Source: Planctomycetaceae bacterium (GTDB taxonomy: Bacteria > Planctomycetota > Planctomycetia > Pirellulales > Pirellulaceae). From it: a stretch of 64,000 bases of DNA. A program made the translations under genes and the position numbers. Shown one piece after another: positions 45,232 to 54,160 of this stretch (within the stretch, counting starts at the first letter, position 1; every line of letters starts with the position of its first letter). Under the pieces are notes generated by a model that did not search any database, had not been told where the DNA came from, and saw only the letters and a program-made list of their open reading frames with translations. The stretch covers positions 124,001 through 188,000 of the forward strand of contig JAEUIQ010000075.1 of assembly GCA_016794985.1 (NCBI GenBank). The letters run 5' to 3'.

Positions 45232-46221
45232 ATGAACAAAATGACGATGACCGCGACGACTCGGAGAAAGTCCAAGTCGTCGAATCGCTTGACCATGTGG
45301 ATCCGCAGAATTCATCTCTATTCGGGGTTACTAATGTTTCCGTGGGTCCTGCTGTATGGATTTACGGCGTTGCTATTCAATCGGCCGCATGTGTTGACAG
45401 ATTCGCGGACAGAAATTCGTCATCTGCAGTTGGATCCGAAGCAGGTTGGTCGGTGGTACGCGGCGGACGAATTGGCAACGTCGGTTGCGGGTGCTGCTTT
45501 CGAGGCCGACCAAAACGCGATGCGAGGAAATGAGGAATCGGTCGCGGCGAAGTCGGCGTATTTCAGTGGTACCTTTTCGTACTCGCGCGAGACGGATTCT
45601 CATACCGAGACACTAACGATTGATCCGAACTCTGGATCGGCCGTTCATCGAATCACGAGCAAGCCGCCGGCCAACGATAATAAGCCCACGCCCCGAAAGA
45701 CTGCATTGGCTGAGCCTTTTCCATGGACAGAACATCAAGCCGACGTCCTTGCCGCCGCCGGAGTCGAAGACGCCGAAAAATGGACTCTCCAAAGACAACC
45801 TGCGTTGGAGTTTTGGTCGGTCGGCGAATCATCGCAGCTTTATCGTTTCACACCTACGTCACGCGAAAATCGTGGCCGGGGAACCACCGGGCCCGGTGAG
45901 GAAGGCGAACCAAACCATCGTGGCCATGCGAGCGGCGATTTGATTGTCGTTGGACAACATCCGCGAGATGTGACCTGGAGAAACTACTTTTTGCGATTGC
46001 ATACCGCCCACGGTTATCCATTCGAAATGAATGCGCGTTGGTTTTGGGCGATTACCGTTGATGCCATGTTTGCGTGCATGGTCTTTTGGGGCTTCTCAGG
46101 GCTAATCATGTGGTGGCAAATCAAACGCACCAGAATGTTGGGAGCGATTGCCATCGTCATCAGCATGGTTCTGGCAGTTGGTCTGGCGATCGCCATGCAT
46201 TGGGAGATGGTTCACGGTTAG
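45232..46221 (+). CDS. PepSY-associated membrane helix protein
   Basis: A 329-residue protein with an N-terminal RRIHLYSGLLMFPWVLLYGFTALLFN helix, a hydrophilic region of about 200 residues, then NYFLRLHTAHGYP and two further helices (WFWAITVDAMFACMVFWGFSGLIMWWQ; GAIAIVISMVLAVGLAIAM). The HLYSG and LRLHT His pair and overall layout match PepSY-TM proteins, several of which are iron reductases or sit next to TonB receptors. No such receptor is adjacent. The start at 45232 is tentative; an ATG at 45241 is close. Confidence 0.78.
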   Translation: MNKMTMTATTRRKSKSSNRLTMWIRRIHLYSGLLMFPWVLLYGFTALLFNRPHVLTDSRTEIRHLQLDPKQVGRWYAADELATSVAGAAFEADQNAMRGNEESVAAKSAYFSGTFSYSRETDSHTETLTIDPNSGSAVHRITSKPPANDNKPTPRKTALAEPFPWTEHQADVLAAAGVEDAEKWTLQRQPALEFWSVGESSQLYRFTPTSRENRGRGTTGPGEEGEPNHRGHASGDLIVVGQHPRDVTWRNYFLRLHTAHGYPFEMNARWFWAITVDAMFACMVFWGFSGLIMWWQIKRTRMLGAIAIVISMVLAVGLAIAMHWEMVHG

Positions 46222-46280
46222 GCCGCAGTTCATAACTCGAATGGGAATCAAGTTCGGCGTGCGGTTTTGCAAAAAGGTTT

Positions 46281-47054
46281 CTAGCGATAGAACCGAAACC
46301 CAGCGAAGAAGTTATTGGTTTGATAGGCCGCGCCAATACCCATCGTGTCGCCACCGACGGACAATCTAAGGTCCACTGGGGTCATGGCAAAATACCGATA
46401 CTCCGTGAAGAACTCGGCTCTCGGAGTGAGCGGGATTGCTACGCCGCCGATACCCTGATACGTAAAACTGGGGTACCGTAGGCTTAGCCCCAGATCGTTG
46501 TCTGGTTCAAACATTTCGGCATCAAAAAACGAGAAGCCTACGCCGCCGCCGATGTATGGTCGGATTCGACCTAAGGGCATGTCGAGCTTCAAATTCGACA
46601 TGGTCGCATAGCTCTTGATTCCACGATCCAACGGTGCAGACAGATCGTCTATCCCCAAATCGGAGATATCCAAGCGAATGCGGTCCCATTCGTTCGCGCG
46701 ATACGTGAACTCCTGCTCGATCGACAGGTGCTGGCTCAATCGTAACCCAACAGCGCCGCCAACGGCGAATCCGTCGTTCGACTCGAGCAACATGCTGATC
46801 GGTTCACTTAACAAGCTGGACTCGAGCGCCGCAACCTGAACGTCTTGCAGCAATACGGCTCCGCCGTGCAATTGAAGATAGGGTTGCGGATTCTCCAGCA
46901 AACCGAAGCGACCAAAGAGCGGCGGGGCAGACGAACCGTTGACGGGCGTTGCGTCCCAATAAACATCTTGCGGCCATGCTGAGGACAGATTGAAAGCCGA
47001 ACAGGCCACAAACAGCAGGGCGGCAACCAAATGACGAGCGAGTTGGCAAATCAT
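46281..47054 (-). CDS. OmpA-like outer-membrane beta-barrel protein
   Basis: A 257-residue protein with a signal peptide (about 1-29, ending SAWPQ) and an eight-strand-type barrel: alternating strands such as GGAVGLRLSQHLSIEQEFTYR, IRPYIGGGVGFSFF, AEFFTEYRYF and a final GFRFYR with aromatic/basic end. No peptidoglycan-binding OmpA domain follows. Likely a structural or porin-like surface protein; the function is not known. Confidence 0.78.
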   Translation of the reverse strand: MICQLARHLVAALLFVACSAFNLSSAWPQDVYWDATPVNGSSAPPLFGRFGLLENPQPYLQLHGGAVLLQDVQVAALESSLLSEPISMLLESNDGFAVGGAVGLRLSQHLSIEQEFTYRANEWDRIRLDISDLGIDDLSAPLDRGIKSYATMSNLKLDMPLGRIRPYIGGGVGFSFFDAEMFEPDNDLGLSLRYPSFTYQGIGGVAIPLTPRAEFFTEYRYFAMTPVDLRLSVGGDTMGIGAAYQTNNFFAGFRFYR

Positions 47055-47272
47055 GCGGTGAAGATCTGTCTTGAAGTTTCAAGTTGAAGCGACCAGCAAG
47101 CGGTTACCCGCCAACGGCCACCAAGTGACGCGGACGGGTTCATTACAGAACCGAACGCAATGCGTCAACGCGATTGTTGATCTTCGCTAGCAGGACTCCA
47201 AAAAGATGAGTTGCCAGGAAGGCAAAGAGCTCAACCAGCGGATCGAGAAAATTTGCAGAATTGGAACTTCGT

Positions 47273-47803
47273 TCACACTTGCAGTCGCTGCCGAACAATT
47301 CGCAAGTGGTACTCGATATGACCGACCAAGATATAAGCCAAAGCCCGAACGGTAACCGGATGCCCTGATGCCACACCTCGGTGATCCCACGCCGCCGGCT
47401 TCAAACGATAGAGTAAAAGAAGATTGGCTTGACGACACAACACTAGCTCATCAACCAAAATCGCCAACGACGGGCTGTCGTAATCGAAGTTGTTCACGTA
47501 ATCATTTTGGTCCATGCCGGGAATGGGTTGCAAGTCAGCAGCGGCAAAGCGATGCAAACGATCGGCAAAAATCCGTTCGGCATCGATCAAATGGCCGACT
47601 ACCTGCTTGAGCGTCCAGGTGTACGGCGGATGCAGCTTGGTCGCTTCCGTTTCAGAGGCCCGACGAAACACTGCCCGCAGTTCTTCAATCTGCTGCTTCG
47701 CGAGATCCAAAACATTTCCCGGTGGTACATGACGAATGTAATTGTGGTAATACTCGAACGATTCGTCGGGTTCGGGAACTCGCAGATGATTTTCGGTGCT
47801 CAT
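47273..47803 (-). CDS. DinB family protein
   Basis: A 176-residue four-helix protein with the DinB metal site pattern: VVGHLIDAERIFADR in the first half and VGHIEYHLRIVRQR at the end give the three His ligands. DinB proteins (also bacillithiol transferases) are often thiol transferases or of unknown role. The start at 47803 has AAGGA about 10 bases upstream. It begins 7 bases after the stop of the molybdopterin oxidoreductase gene, so it is in the same transcript. Confidence 0.85.
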   Translation of the reverse strand: MSTENHLRVPEPDESFEYYHNYIRHVPPGNVLDLAKQQIEELRAVFRRASETEATKLHPPYTWTLKQVVGHLIDAERIFADRLHRFAAADLQPIPGMDQNDYVNNFDYDSPSLAILVDELVLCRQANLLLLYRLKPAAWDHRGVASGHPVTVRALAYILVGHIEYHLRIVRQRLQV

Positions 47804-47810
47804 CCAATCT

Positions 47811-49874
47811 TTATCCTTCAATAGAAATGACATCGACAAAGGTGTCGTAGAAGCCACTGCCTCCACCCCAGTCTGTCGGCTCTTCGGGTGTCAACGTGTT
47901 GGCAGAAACAAAATTCCCCATGGCATCTTGTAGACCGCCAAATGGCATCCACGCAATGCCTGGCTGCACTCGTTCCGAGTAACGTAGCTGGGCCGCAATC
48001 TGCCCTTGTTCGTTCGCGACCCATACCAATTCACCGGGTTTCAAGTTTCGCGAAATCGCGTCGATTTGATTCAGTTCCACGTACAGCGTTCCCTCGCGCT
48101 TCCGATGTCGTTCGACGTGACCGTAACTGGAATTCAAATAGTGTAACGTCTTGCCAGAAATCAACTGAAGTTTGCCAGGTGGCGTTTGGCGAATCTCGCC
48201 ACGAGCCGGCAACGGATCGAGCCCTTGGTCCAACAACGACTGCGAGTAAAGTTCGGCTTTTCCGGACCGTGTCGGAAAACCGCCTTCAGCGAACGGTAGC
48301 CAATCACGCTCCGGATTGAATCGCACGAATCCTTCTTCCCACAATCGTTCGTAAGTGATTGGCGCGATCCAGGGATGATTGCTGTTCAATGCCGTGCGAA
48401 TCAATTGCTCGTCGCTCTCGAAGAGCCAAGGTTCCGTACGGCCGAGAACTCGCGCCAATCTCCGAAACAACTCGGTATTGGAAACCGATTCACCAACGGG
48501 GTCGATCGCCGGACGATTCATGGCCAGGTAATGATGTCCCCAAGCGGGAACGATGTCCAAGTGCTCGATCTGGCTTGTAGCTGGTAACACAAGGTCGGCA
48601 TACTTCGCGGTCTCAGTCACGGTTAGATCGTGGACAATCGTGAACAAATCTTCGCGTTGCAAGCCCCGCACGATTTGTTGCTGGTTGGGGACGCTTACGA
48701 CCGGATTGCAGTTGTAGACACATATACTGCGAATCGGCGGAGATAATGAAGGATTGCACAAGTCATTTCCCAAGTCACGCATGTTGAGTGAGCGGACATT
48801 GGGACGGTTATGTTCCGGAAGCAAGAGTCCTGGAATGTTCAGTGTGGAAAACTGCAAGCCGTGGGTCGAGCGACTAAGGCCGCCTCCTCGCTGTCGCCAA
48901 GCTCCAATCAAGATCGGCAAGCAGGCAAGAGTTCGAAAAATCATGGCCCCGTTGTGGTGGTGTTCCGGGCCGATCAATGGACGCAGCAACGAGGGTGCGG
49001 TTGTGGCGTATTCTCGCGCAAACCGTTCGATTGTAGGCGCATCCAGTCCGACGATCTCGGCGACGGCATTCGGTGAGTACTGTTTGACTCGTTCGACTAA
49101 TTCTTCGTAGCCGATGGCGTATCGTGAGACATAGTCATGGTCCACCAAGTTATCACGGATAATCACATGCATCACGGCCAATGCCAGCGCGGCATCACTG
49201 CCAGGTCGAACCGCCAAGTGCCAATCGGCTTGCTCCGCCGTACGTGTCCGAATCGGATCGATGACGACAATCTTCGCACCACGTGACCGAGCTTCGGTGA
49301 TGATCGGCCATAAGTGCATGTTGGTCACGATTGTATTGGTTCCCCACAAGACGATGTACTTGCTATGGACCAAGTCCTCGGGGTCCACGCCAAAGCCAAT
49401 GCCTTGAGTCGTCGCAATGCCGGTCCCTGCAACTTCGCCACAGATGTTTCGTTCCAGGTTGGTGCAACCCAGCAATCCGAACAGACGTCGATCCAGCGAA
49501 GACATTTGGATCAAACCCTGGGTCCCGGCGGAACTGTATGGCAAGATCGCTTCCGCTCCAAATTGGTTAATGATCGAGTGCCAACGTTCTGCGACTTCCT
49601 GCAAGGCTTCGTCCCAAGAAATCCGAACGAAACGCCCTGCCCCTTTCGCACCCACTCGCTTCATTGGATACAGCAAGCGTTGGTCGTGATAGACGCGTTC
49701 TAGGTAATGATTGACCTTGGCGCAAAGCGTGCCACGAGTGAATGGATGATCGGGATTGCCCTGTAATTTCTCGGCGCGACCGTCTTTGACACTGACAATC
49801 CAGGAACAGGTGTCGGGGCAATCGTGCCCGCAAGCACCACGGACGATTGATAGAGACGGAGTTGAGTGGGCCAT
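47811..49874 (-). CDS. Molybdopterin-dependent oxidoreductase with one 4Fe-4S centre
   Basis: A 687-residue DMSO-reductase-superfamily protein. Cys15, Cys19, Cys23 and Cys51 (CGHDC-PDTC and TLCAK) bind a 4Fe-4S cluster. The bis-MGD-binding regions WGTNTIVTNMHLWP, VVIDPIRTRTAEQADWHLAVRPGSDAALAL and the C-terminal GKLQLISGKTLHYLNSSYGH fit the formate dehydrogenase/thiosulfate-reductase group. Cys145 in NICGEVAG is a candidate Mo ligand. No electron-transfer subunit (NrfC-like, FdhB) or Tat signal is present, so it is probably a soluble cytoplasmic enzyme of unknown substrate. Operon with a DinB gene. Confidence 0.9.
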   Translation of the reverse strand: MAHSTPSLSIVRGACGHDCPDTCSWIVSVKDGRAEKLQGNPDHPFTRGTLCAKVNHYLERVYHDQRLLYPMKRVGAKGAGRFVRISWDEALQEVAERWHSIINQFGAEAILPYSSAGTQGLIQMSSLDRRLFGLLGCTNLERNICGEVAGTGIATTQGIGFGVDPEDLVHSKYIVLWGTNTIVTNMHLWPIITEARSRGAKIVVIDPIRTRTAEQADWHLAVRPGSDAALALAVMHVIIRDNLVDHDYVSRYAIGYEELVERVKQYSPNAVAEIVGLDAPTIERFAREYATTAPSLLRPLIGPEHHHNGAMIFRTLACLPILIGAWRQRGGGLSRSTHGLQFSTLNIPGLLLPEHNRPNVRSLNMRDLGNDLCNPSLSPPIRSICVYNCNPVVSVPNQQQIVRGLQREDLFTIVHDLTVTETAKYADLVLPATSQIEHLDIVPAWGHHYLAMNRPAIDPVGESVSNTELFRRLARVLGRTEPWLFESDEQLIRTALNSNHPWIAPITYERLWEEGFVRFNPERDWLPFAEGGFPTRSGKAELYSQSLLDQGLDPLPARGEIRQTPPGKLQLISGKTLHYLNSSYGHVERHRKREGTLYVELNQIDAISRNLKPGELVWVANEQGQIAAQLRYSERVQPGIAWMPFGGLQDAMGNFVSANTLTPEEPTDWGGGSGFYDTFVDVISIEG

Positions 49875-49940
49875 CGATCGACTCTGTCAAGTAGTTGGTG
49901 TTCGTGTTCCAAGGAATGGAATGTAGCGTTCGTCCAAGGA

Positions 49941-49972
49941 AGCCGGTAGCCCCTGCGGGCAACGCTGTGACG
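49941..49972 (-). repeat. Inverted partial copy of the intergenic repeat
   Basis: The reverse complement of this stretch (CACAGCGTTGCCCGCAGGGG..) matches the CACAGCGTTGCCCCTGCGGGC part of the tandem unit downstream, in the opposite orientation. Confidence 0.6.
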
Positions 49973-50042
49973 CACTTTTTTATGCTCACGTTCAGCACTT
50001 GTGTCGGCCCTTCAGGCCTTTTTTGGACGAGGCTCCACTCTA

Positions 50043-50067
50043 ACCGGTGGCTTGCGCCGACCGGCTA
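50043..50067. repeat. Palindromic ACCGGTGGC-type element, copy 2
   Basis: ACCGGTGGCTTGCGCCGACCGGC; imperfect palindrome inside tandem unit 1, similar to 18247-18270. Confidence 0.6.
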
Positions 50068-50208
50068 AGGTTGTTTCGGCCCATTCGGGCCTGTTTTCTT
50101 CAGACAGAATGCTTCACAGCGTTGCCCCTGCGGGCTACGCCGTGAAGGATTTCGTTCCTTCGATTTGTGTCGGCATTTCAGGCCTTTTCTGATTGAGGTG
50201 CTATCCTA

Positions 50209-50232
50209 ACCGGTGGCTCGCGCACACCGGCA
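50209..50232. repeat. Palindromic ACCGGTGGC-type element, copy 3
   Basis: ACCGGTGGCTCGCGCACACCGGC; imperfect palindrome inside tandem unit 2. Confidence 0.6.
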
Positions 50233-50391
50233 GAGGATGTTTCGGCCCATTCGGGCCTGTTTTCTCCAGAAAGAATGCTTCACAGCGTAGCCCCTTCGGG
50301 GAGTTCTACGGTAACGAAACGAAATGTCAACCGTCAATTTGCGAATCGCCTGTCATTGGCTCCCACCACCGGGCGTTGGCAACGTTGATGG

Positions 50392-50991
50392 TTACTTCAC
50401 TCGTGACCATTGCATGATCCAGTTTTCTTCCCAAGTCGCTCCTGCGTCTTTCGAGACAGCTTGATACCACCGACATGAATTGGGGGTGATTTGATCCCAG
50501 ACACCTTTGACCAGCATCTTCTGGTCACCTTCCGACCAGTCGGATGTGAATGTGCCAACTCCATCGACGAACACGCCGGTCTGCCCAGGTGTTGTCAATA
50601 CGCCGCTTTTGCCGTTGACCCAATGATCGGACCAGATTTTCTGCTGAACATCCAACAGTCGAACCCCGATGCCGGAGAAGTCACGTGCCGGAATGCGCAA
50701 TTCTTCGATGCTGCCGATCCCACCGAGAACCGTCCAGCAGGTGGCTTCGCTGGCGAATTCGTCCCACTCGTTGGCTTCCGGCTTTTTGCGCCGATTGTGG
50801 ATCTTCCACTCGCCGGCCAAGAAGTCGAAGTCGCCAGGTTTCCCGACATGCTTGGACTCCTGAACTAGATCTTGAGCCGTGACTCGGTCCATTCCAATTC
50901 CTCCTAAAAGTAACCCCGCAGCAATCCCAAGAACCACGCGACGCTCCAATAGACTCTCGTCCGGTGATTTAGGGCCACATTGAATCGCCAT
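50392..50991 (-). CDS. Exported DUF1579-like protein
   Basis: A 199-residue protein with an N-terminal signal (ERRVVLGIAAGLLLGGIGMDRVTAQD; cleavage expected near the AQD) and the pattern GDFDFLAGEWKIHNRRKK .. WTVLGGIGSIEEL .. NSCRWYQAVSKDAGATWEENWIMQW, a lipocalin-like beta barrel of the DUF1579 type. The ERR stretch may be a Tat motif. The start at 50991 has GGGAG about 9 bases upstream. Divergent from the MocR regulator, so possibly its target. Function unknown. Confidence 0.8.
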   Translation of the reverse strand: MAIQCGPKSPDESLLERRVVLGIAAGLLLGGIGMDRVTAQDLVQESKHVGKPGDFDFLAGEWKIHNRRKKPEANEWDEFASEATCWTVLGGIGSIEELRIPARDFSGIGVRLLDVQQKIWSDHWVNGKSGVLTTPGQTGVFVDGVGTFTSDWSEGDQKMLVKGVWDQITPNSCRWYQAVSKDAGATWEENWIMQWSRVK

Positions 50992-51060
50992 CACACAAAA
51001 CTCCCAATCCAAATCGCACCGTCGTTGCCAGCCTGCGTCCACCACAAGGATAGATTCGTT

Positions 51061-51106
51061 CTGGAACCTGTAAAGTTCCAGTTCTGTTAATTATGATAGA
51101 ACCAGA
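51061..51106. promoter_or_regulatory. Candidate MocR-binding elements
   Basis: Three related elements lie together: CTGGAAC (51061) and GTTCCAG (51075) are a perfect inverted repeat with 7-base spacer, and AGAACCAG (51098) repeats the core, preceded by GTTCT (51081) which pairs with it. Multiple direct and inverted copies in the divergent promoter are typical for MocR/PdxR regulators. Assignment to this regulator is inference. Confidence 0.5.
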
Positions 51107-51230
51107 TGGAATCCGCTTGGAGCAAACAGACGCCGAAAGTGATCTAACGATCTGACTCGTACAGCTTCGACAAACGACTAAACTTGTCTCTGCGTAGAAT
51201 ACGCAGTCATTTCCAGGAGCCATCCATCGA

Positions 51231-52667
51231 ATGAAACGAACACTGTGGGCCACGCTCGCCTTGGATCGCCGCCAGCCGGCGACGCTGCAGGACCAACTGA
51301 GTTCCTCGCTACGTGAGGCGATCCAAACCGGTTCGATCTCGTCCGGGACGATGTTGCCTTCGACCCGCGAGTTAGCAAGCGAATTGGCGATCTCGCGTAA
51401 TACAGTCATCGCCGCCTACGATCGCTTAATGGGCGAAGGGTATCTGGAATCAAAACCTCGGTCTGGAATCATGGTTCGCGAGGGATTGGGTTCTTTCGGT
51501 ATTGCGGTGGCCCCAACTTCGAAGACGGATTCAAGGCTATCCCTCAAAAGGCGATTGAAGTTCGAGGTCCCCCTGCCAAAGCCGTTTCATCCGTGTCAGC
51601 CCGATGTGAACCTGTTTCCGATGTCCATGTGGAATCGGATGCGGAACCGAGTATTGCGACGATACGGAGCAGGGTTGTTGCATTACCAGTCCTCGTTTGC
51701 GTTGGGATGGCCGGAGTTACGCCATGCATTGGCTGAGTATTTGCGCAGCAATCGCGGCGTCCAATGCGGTTGGCAAAACATCGCCATCACCTCCGGCTCG
51801 CAACAGGCTCTGTTTCTTTTGGGGCAATTGTTGCTGAAACGATCGAGTGTCGTGGCTTGCGAAAACCCTGGGTACGTCGGGGCTCGGGCGGCCTTCCTTC
51901 ATGCAGGAGCCAAGCTTCGTCTGTTGCCCGTTGATGAGTTGGGTGTCGTGCCGCCGCAGAAAACAGGTCAAGTCGATTTGGTCTATGCAACTCCGTCGCG
52001 ACAATTTCCGACTGGTGCCACGCTGCCGGTAGCGCGACGAACCGCCTTATTGGAGTACATACAACGAGCGGGGGCTTGGATGGTTGAAGACGACTATGAT
52101 TCTGAGTTTCGCTACACGCGACCGCCGCTACCTAGTTTGCACAGTTTGGATCGTTCCGGACGAGTCATCTACTTGGGCACTATGAGCAAAGTGTTGTTGC
52201 CGACGTTGCGGATTGGGTATCTTGTTCTGCCGGATTCGCTGGTCGCTGGTTTTGAATCGCTGCGTTTGGTAACGGAAGATCATGGGCCGATGATCGACCA
52301 AGCGACTTTGGCCGAGTTCCTACTTCAGGGAGGGTTTTACTCGCATATTCGTCGCTGTCGCAAGAATTACGCGAAAAGGTTGGAGGTTTTCTTACGAGTC
52401 GCCGAGCAGTTGCGTTTGCCGCTCGAGTTTCGCTTCACGGACGGAGGGATGAACCAGACCGGATTGTTCCATGATTCGTCAACGGATGACGTCGCCGTAT
52501 CGAAGGCACTTTCGCAGGCAGGCTTGGATGTTCGGGCCTTGTCTCATTATTCAAGCAACACGAAGCAATATCGGCCAGGGCTCGTGTTCGGATTTACAGC
52601 CTTTTCGCCGGCGACGATTCGAAATTCGCTGAAAGTTGTAGCGCAGGTGCTCGAAAAATTTGCGTGA
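51231..52667 (+). CDS. MocR/PdxR family regulator (GntR DNA-binding domain fused to class I aminotransferase fold)
   Basis: A 478-residue protein. Residues 1-80 form a GntR winged helix (LQDQLSSSLREAIQTGSISSG.. LPSTRELASELAISRNTVIAAYDRLMGEGYLES). Residues about 110-478 form an aminotransferase-like domain with the PLP lysine Lys320 in GTMSKVLLPTLRIGY and DDYDSEFRY supplying the PLP-pocket Asp. Members sense PLP or amino compounds and regulate adjacent metabolic genes. The start at 51231 has AGGAG 11 bases upstream. It is divergent from the DUF1579 gene. No PLP biosynthesis genes are nearby. Confidence 0.93.
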   Translation: MKRTLWATLALDRRQPATLQDQLSSSLREAIQTGSISSGTMLPSTRELASELAISRNTVIAAYDRLMGEGYLESKPRSGIMVREGLGSFGIAVAPTSKTDSRLSLKRRLKFEVPLPKPFHPCQPDVNLFPMSMWNRMRNRVLRRYGAGLLHYQSSFALGWPELRHALAEYLRSNRGVQCGWQNIAITSGSQQALFLLGQLLLKRSSVVACENPGYVGARAAFLHAGAKLRLLPVDELGVVPPQKTGQVDLVYATPSRQFPTGATLPVARRTALLEYIQRAGAWMVEDDYDSEFRYTRPPLPSLHSLDRSGRVIYLGTMSKVLLPTLRIGYLVLPDSLVAGFESLRLVTEDHGPMIDQATLAEFLLQGGFYSHIRRCRKNYAKRLEVFLRVAEQLRLPLEFRFTDGGMNQTGLFHDSSTDDVAVSKALSQAGLDVRALSHYSSNTKQYRPGLVFGFTAFSPATIRNSLKVVAQVLEKFA

Positions 52668-52815
52668 ACATCGTGGATAGCGACTCAACAGCCGCGGCAA
52701 GTCGGTGGAACTCGAAGTATCTTCGGAACTTTGGTATCATCAAAGCCATCAGATTGGCGTGGACCGAGGTGCAATCCACGAGACGATCGACAAGCAATAG
52801 ACTGGAGTGACGCTC

Positions 52816-54093
52816 ATGTTGTATTGTTCAATTCGTATTCTTCCAGGTCTGTCTGTGTCTTTTGCCACGTTCCTACTCGTGCTTGGAGTTGCCACGATTG
52901 GCCAGAGGAACGATTGCCTGGCCCAACAGCCTTCCACGAGGACAACGGCAACGACGACGGCAAACCCGCTTGATGTCGCGCAACTTCTCAAGAAAGTTCA
53001 GCAGAATGTTGACCTGAGAGGTTCAGGTGGTGAACCGGGATCCGCTTACCATGCCCTGCATATTGTGTACTATCGGCTGCAGCCCGGTAGCAGTCACGAA
53101 TTCGTGTTCCAGAGAGATGAGGCATGGTTGCCTGTGATTTTGAAGTCCATAGGGTATCGCTCCAACATCGATCAAGCGCCGGGCGACATCCCATACGAGT
53201 TTTTTCCGTATGATGTCGCCTGGCTTCTGGGCGAGTTTTGCCAAGGTGACTCCCTGGAAACGATTCGTGAGGTTGCGGAAGCCGAGGATCAGCATCCTTT
53301 GGCTCGTTTGGCATGTTACGTGGCCCTGGTGAGAAAACAATATTCGTTCGACGTTGAGAAGTTCGCCGAGTTTGTACGAACCGAGGAAGACCGGGAGCGG
53401 AGAATCATCGGCATCCTTATGCTGCGTTGGTATGGAGGGGACAAAAAAGATCTGCTTCTGAACTTGATGTCGGACGATGACGTTGAAGTTGCCACTGCTG
53501 CCGCATGCGCGCTGACGGATCTAAAGCCAACCGCCGCGATAACGAAATACTCCGAGTTGTTGCAGGTCCGACAGTTCGAATCGCTAGTCTTGATTCTGCG
53601 GCAGCTTTCGGAATACCCGCAACAGTCCGCCAGGGACTTGCTGGAGCGGTTGCTTCGCGAGGCTCTTGACGGGTCTCGGCATGCAGTGCACCTTGGCAGA
53701 ATTGTTGACGCATGCGCGGACGGGTGGGGCATTGAGCAACGCCGATATCGCACGTCGGACATGGACAGTGACAAACTGCAAGGCCAGCGAGTCTTGGAAC
53801 TCGTTGAGCAATTGAAGGTTCGGCAGTCGGAAAACCGGCGCAAGATCGACGCTCAACTTGCCAACTGCCGAACCCAGCTCGAGGTTGCTGAAAAAATCGA
53901 GGCCATTCGTCGCGACGAATACAAACGAGTTCTGCTTTTGCAAAGCGATTTGCTCGTTGACGCCACGGTTGGCGAACGCGCCAAAATCTTGCTCGATGCC
54001 TCCAGCGACGAGGTGGCGGATTTGCGGCAACAACTTTTGGAAGTAGAGTCGTTAGCAAAAGACTTCGATCAACAACGTCCACGTTTCGATTGA
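52816..54093 (+). CDS. Exported helical-repeat (HEAT-like) protein of unknown function
   Basis: A 425-residue protein with a signal peptide (about 1-38, ending CLAQQ). The middle (100-310) has helical pairs typical of HEAT or ARM repeats, such as DDVEVATAAACALTDLKPTAAI and GILMLRWYGG. The C-terminal 100 residues are a coiled coil (RQSENRRKIDAQLANCRTQLEVAEKI). It is probably a periplasmic scaffold. The ATG at 52816 has GGAG 8 bases upstream, better than the GTG at 52807. No family recognised. Confidence 0.72.
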   Translation: MLYCSIRILPGLSVSFATFLLVLGVATIGQRNDCLAQQPSTRTTATTTANPLDVAQLLKKVQQNVDLRGSGGEPGSAYHALHIVYYRLQPGSSHEFVFQRDEAWLPVILKSIGYRSNIDQAPGDIPYEFFPYDVAWLLGEFCQGDSLETIREVAEAEDQHPLARLACYVALVRKQYSFDVEKFAEFVRTEEDRERRIIGILMLRWYGGDKKDLLLNLMSDDDVEVATAAACALTDLKPTAAITKYSELLQVRQFESLVLILRQLSEYPQQSARDLLERLLREALDGSRHAVHLGRIVDACADGWGIEQRRYRTSDMDSDKLQGQRVLELVEQLKVRQSENRRKIDAQLANCRTQLEVAEKIEAIRRDEYKRVLLLQSDLLVDATVGERAKILLDASSDEVADLRQQLLEVESLAKDFDQQRPRFD

Positions 54094-54160
54094 TGCTGGG
54101 GGCGAATCTCACGGACTTCCAATTCGCATGACATGGGAACGATTTCAGGAATAAGCAAGT

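Larger units (their letters stand above)
49999..50324 (+). repeat. Two-copy tandem intergenic repeat, about 165 bases per unit
   Basis: Unit 1 (about 49999-50163) and unit 2 (about 50164-50324) share TTGTGTCGGC, TTCAGGCCTTTT, CTAACCGGTGGCT, TTTCGGCCCATTCGGGCCTG, AGAATGCTTCACAGCGT and TAGCCCC/TGCGGGCTAC blocks in the same order. Several blocks are small hairpins (GGCCC-ATTC-GGGCC), one with a T-run like a terminator. The whole 517-base gap 49875-50391 between the oxidoreductase start and the DUF1579 stop holds no gene; short frames translate the repeat. Confidence 0.8.

Noticed and set aside
49999-50324. Possible CRISPR array
   Set aside because: Units of about 165 bases in two copies with diverged sequence; no short repeats with unique spacers and no cas genes.
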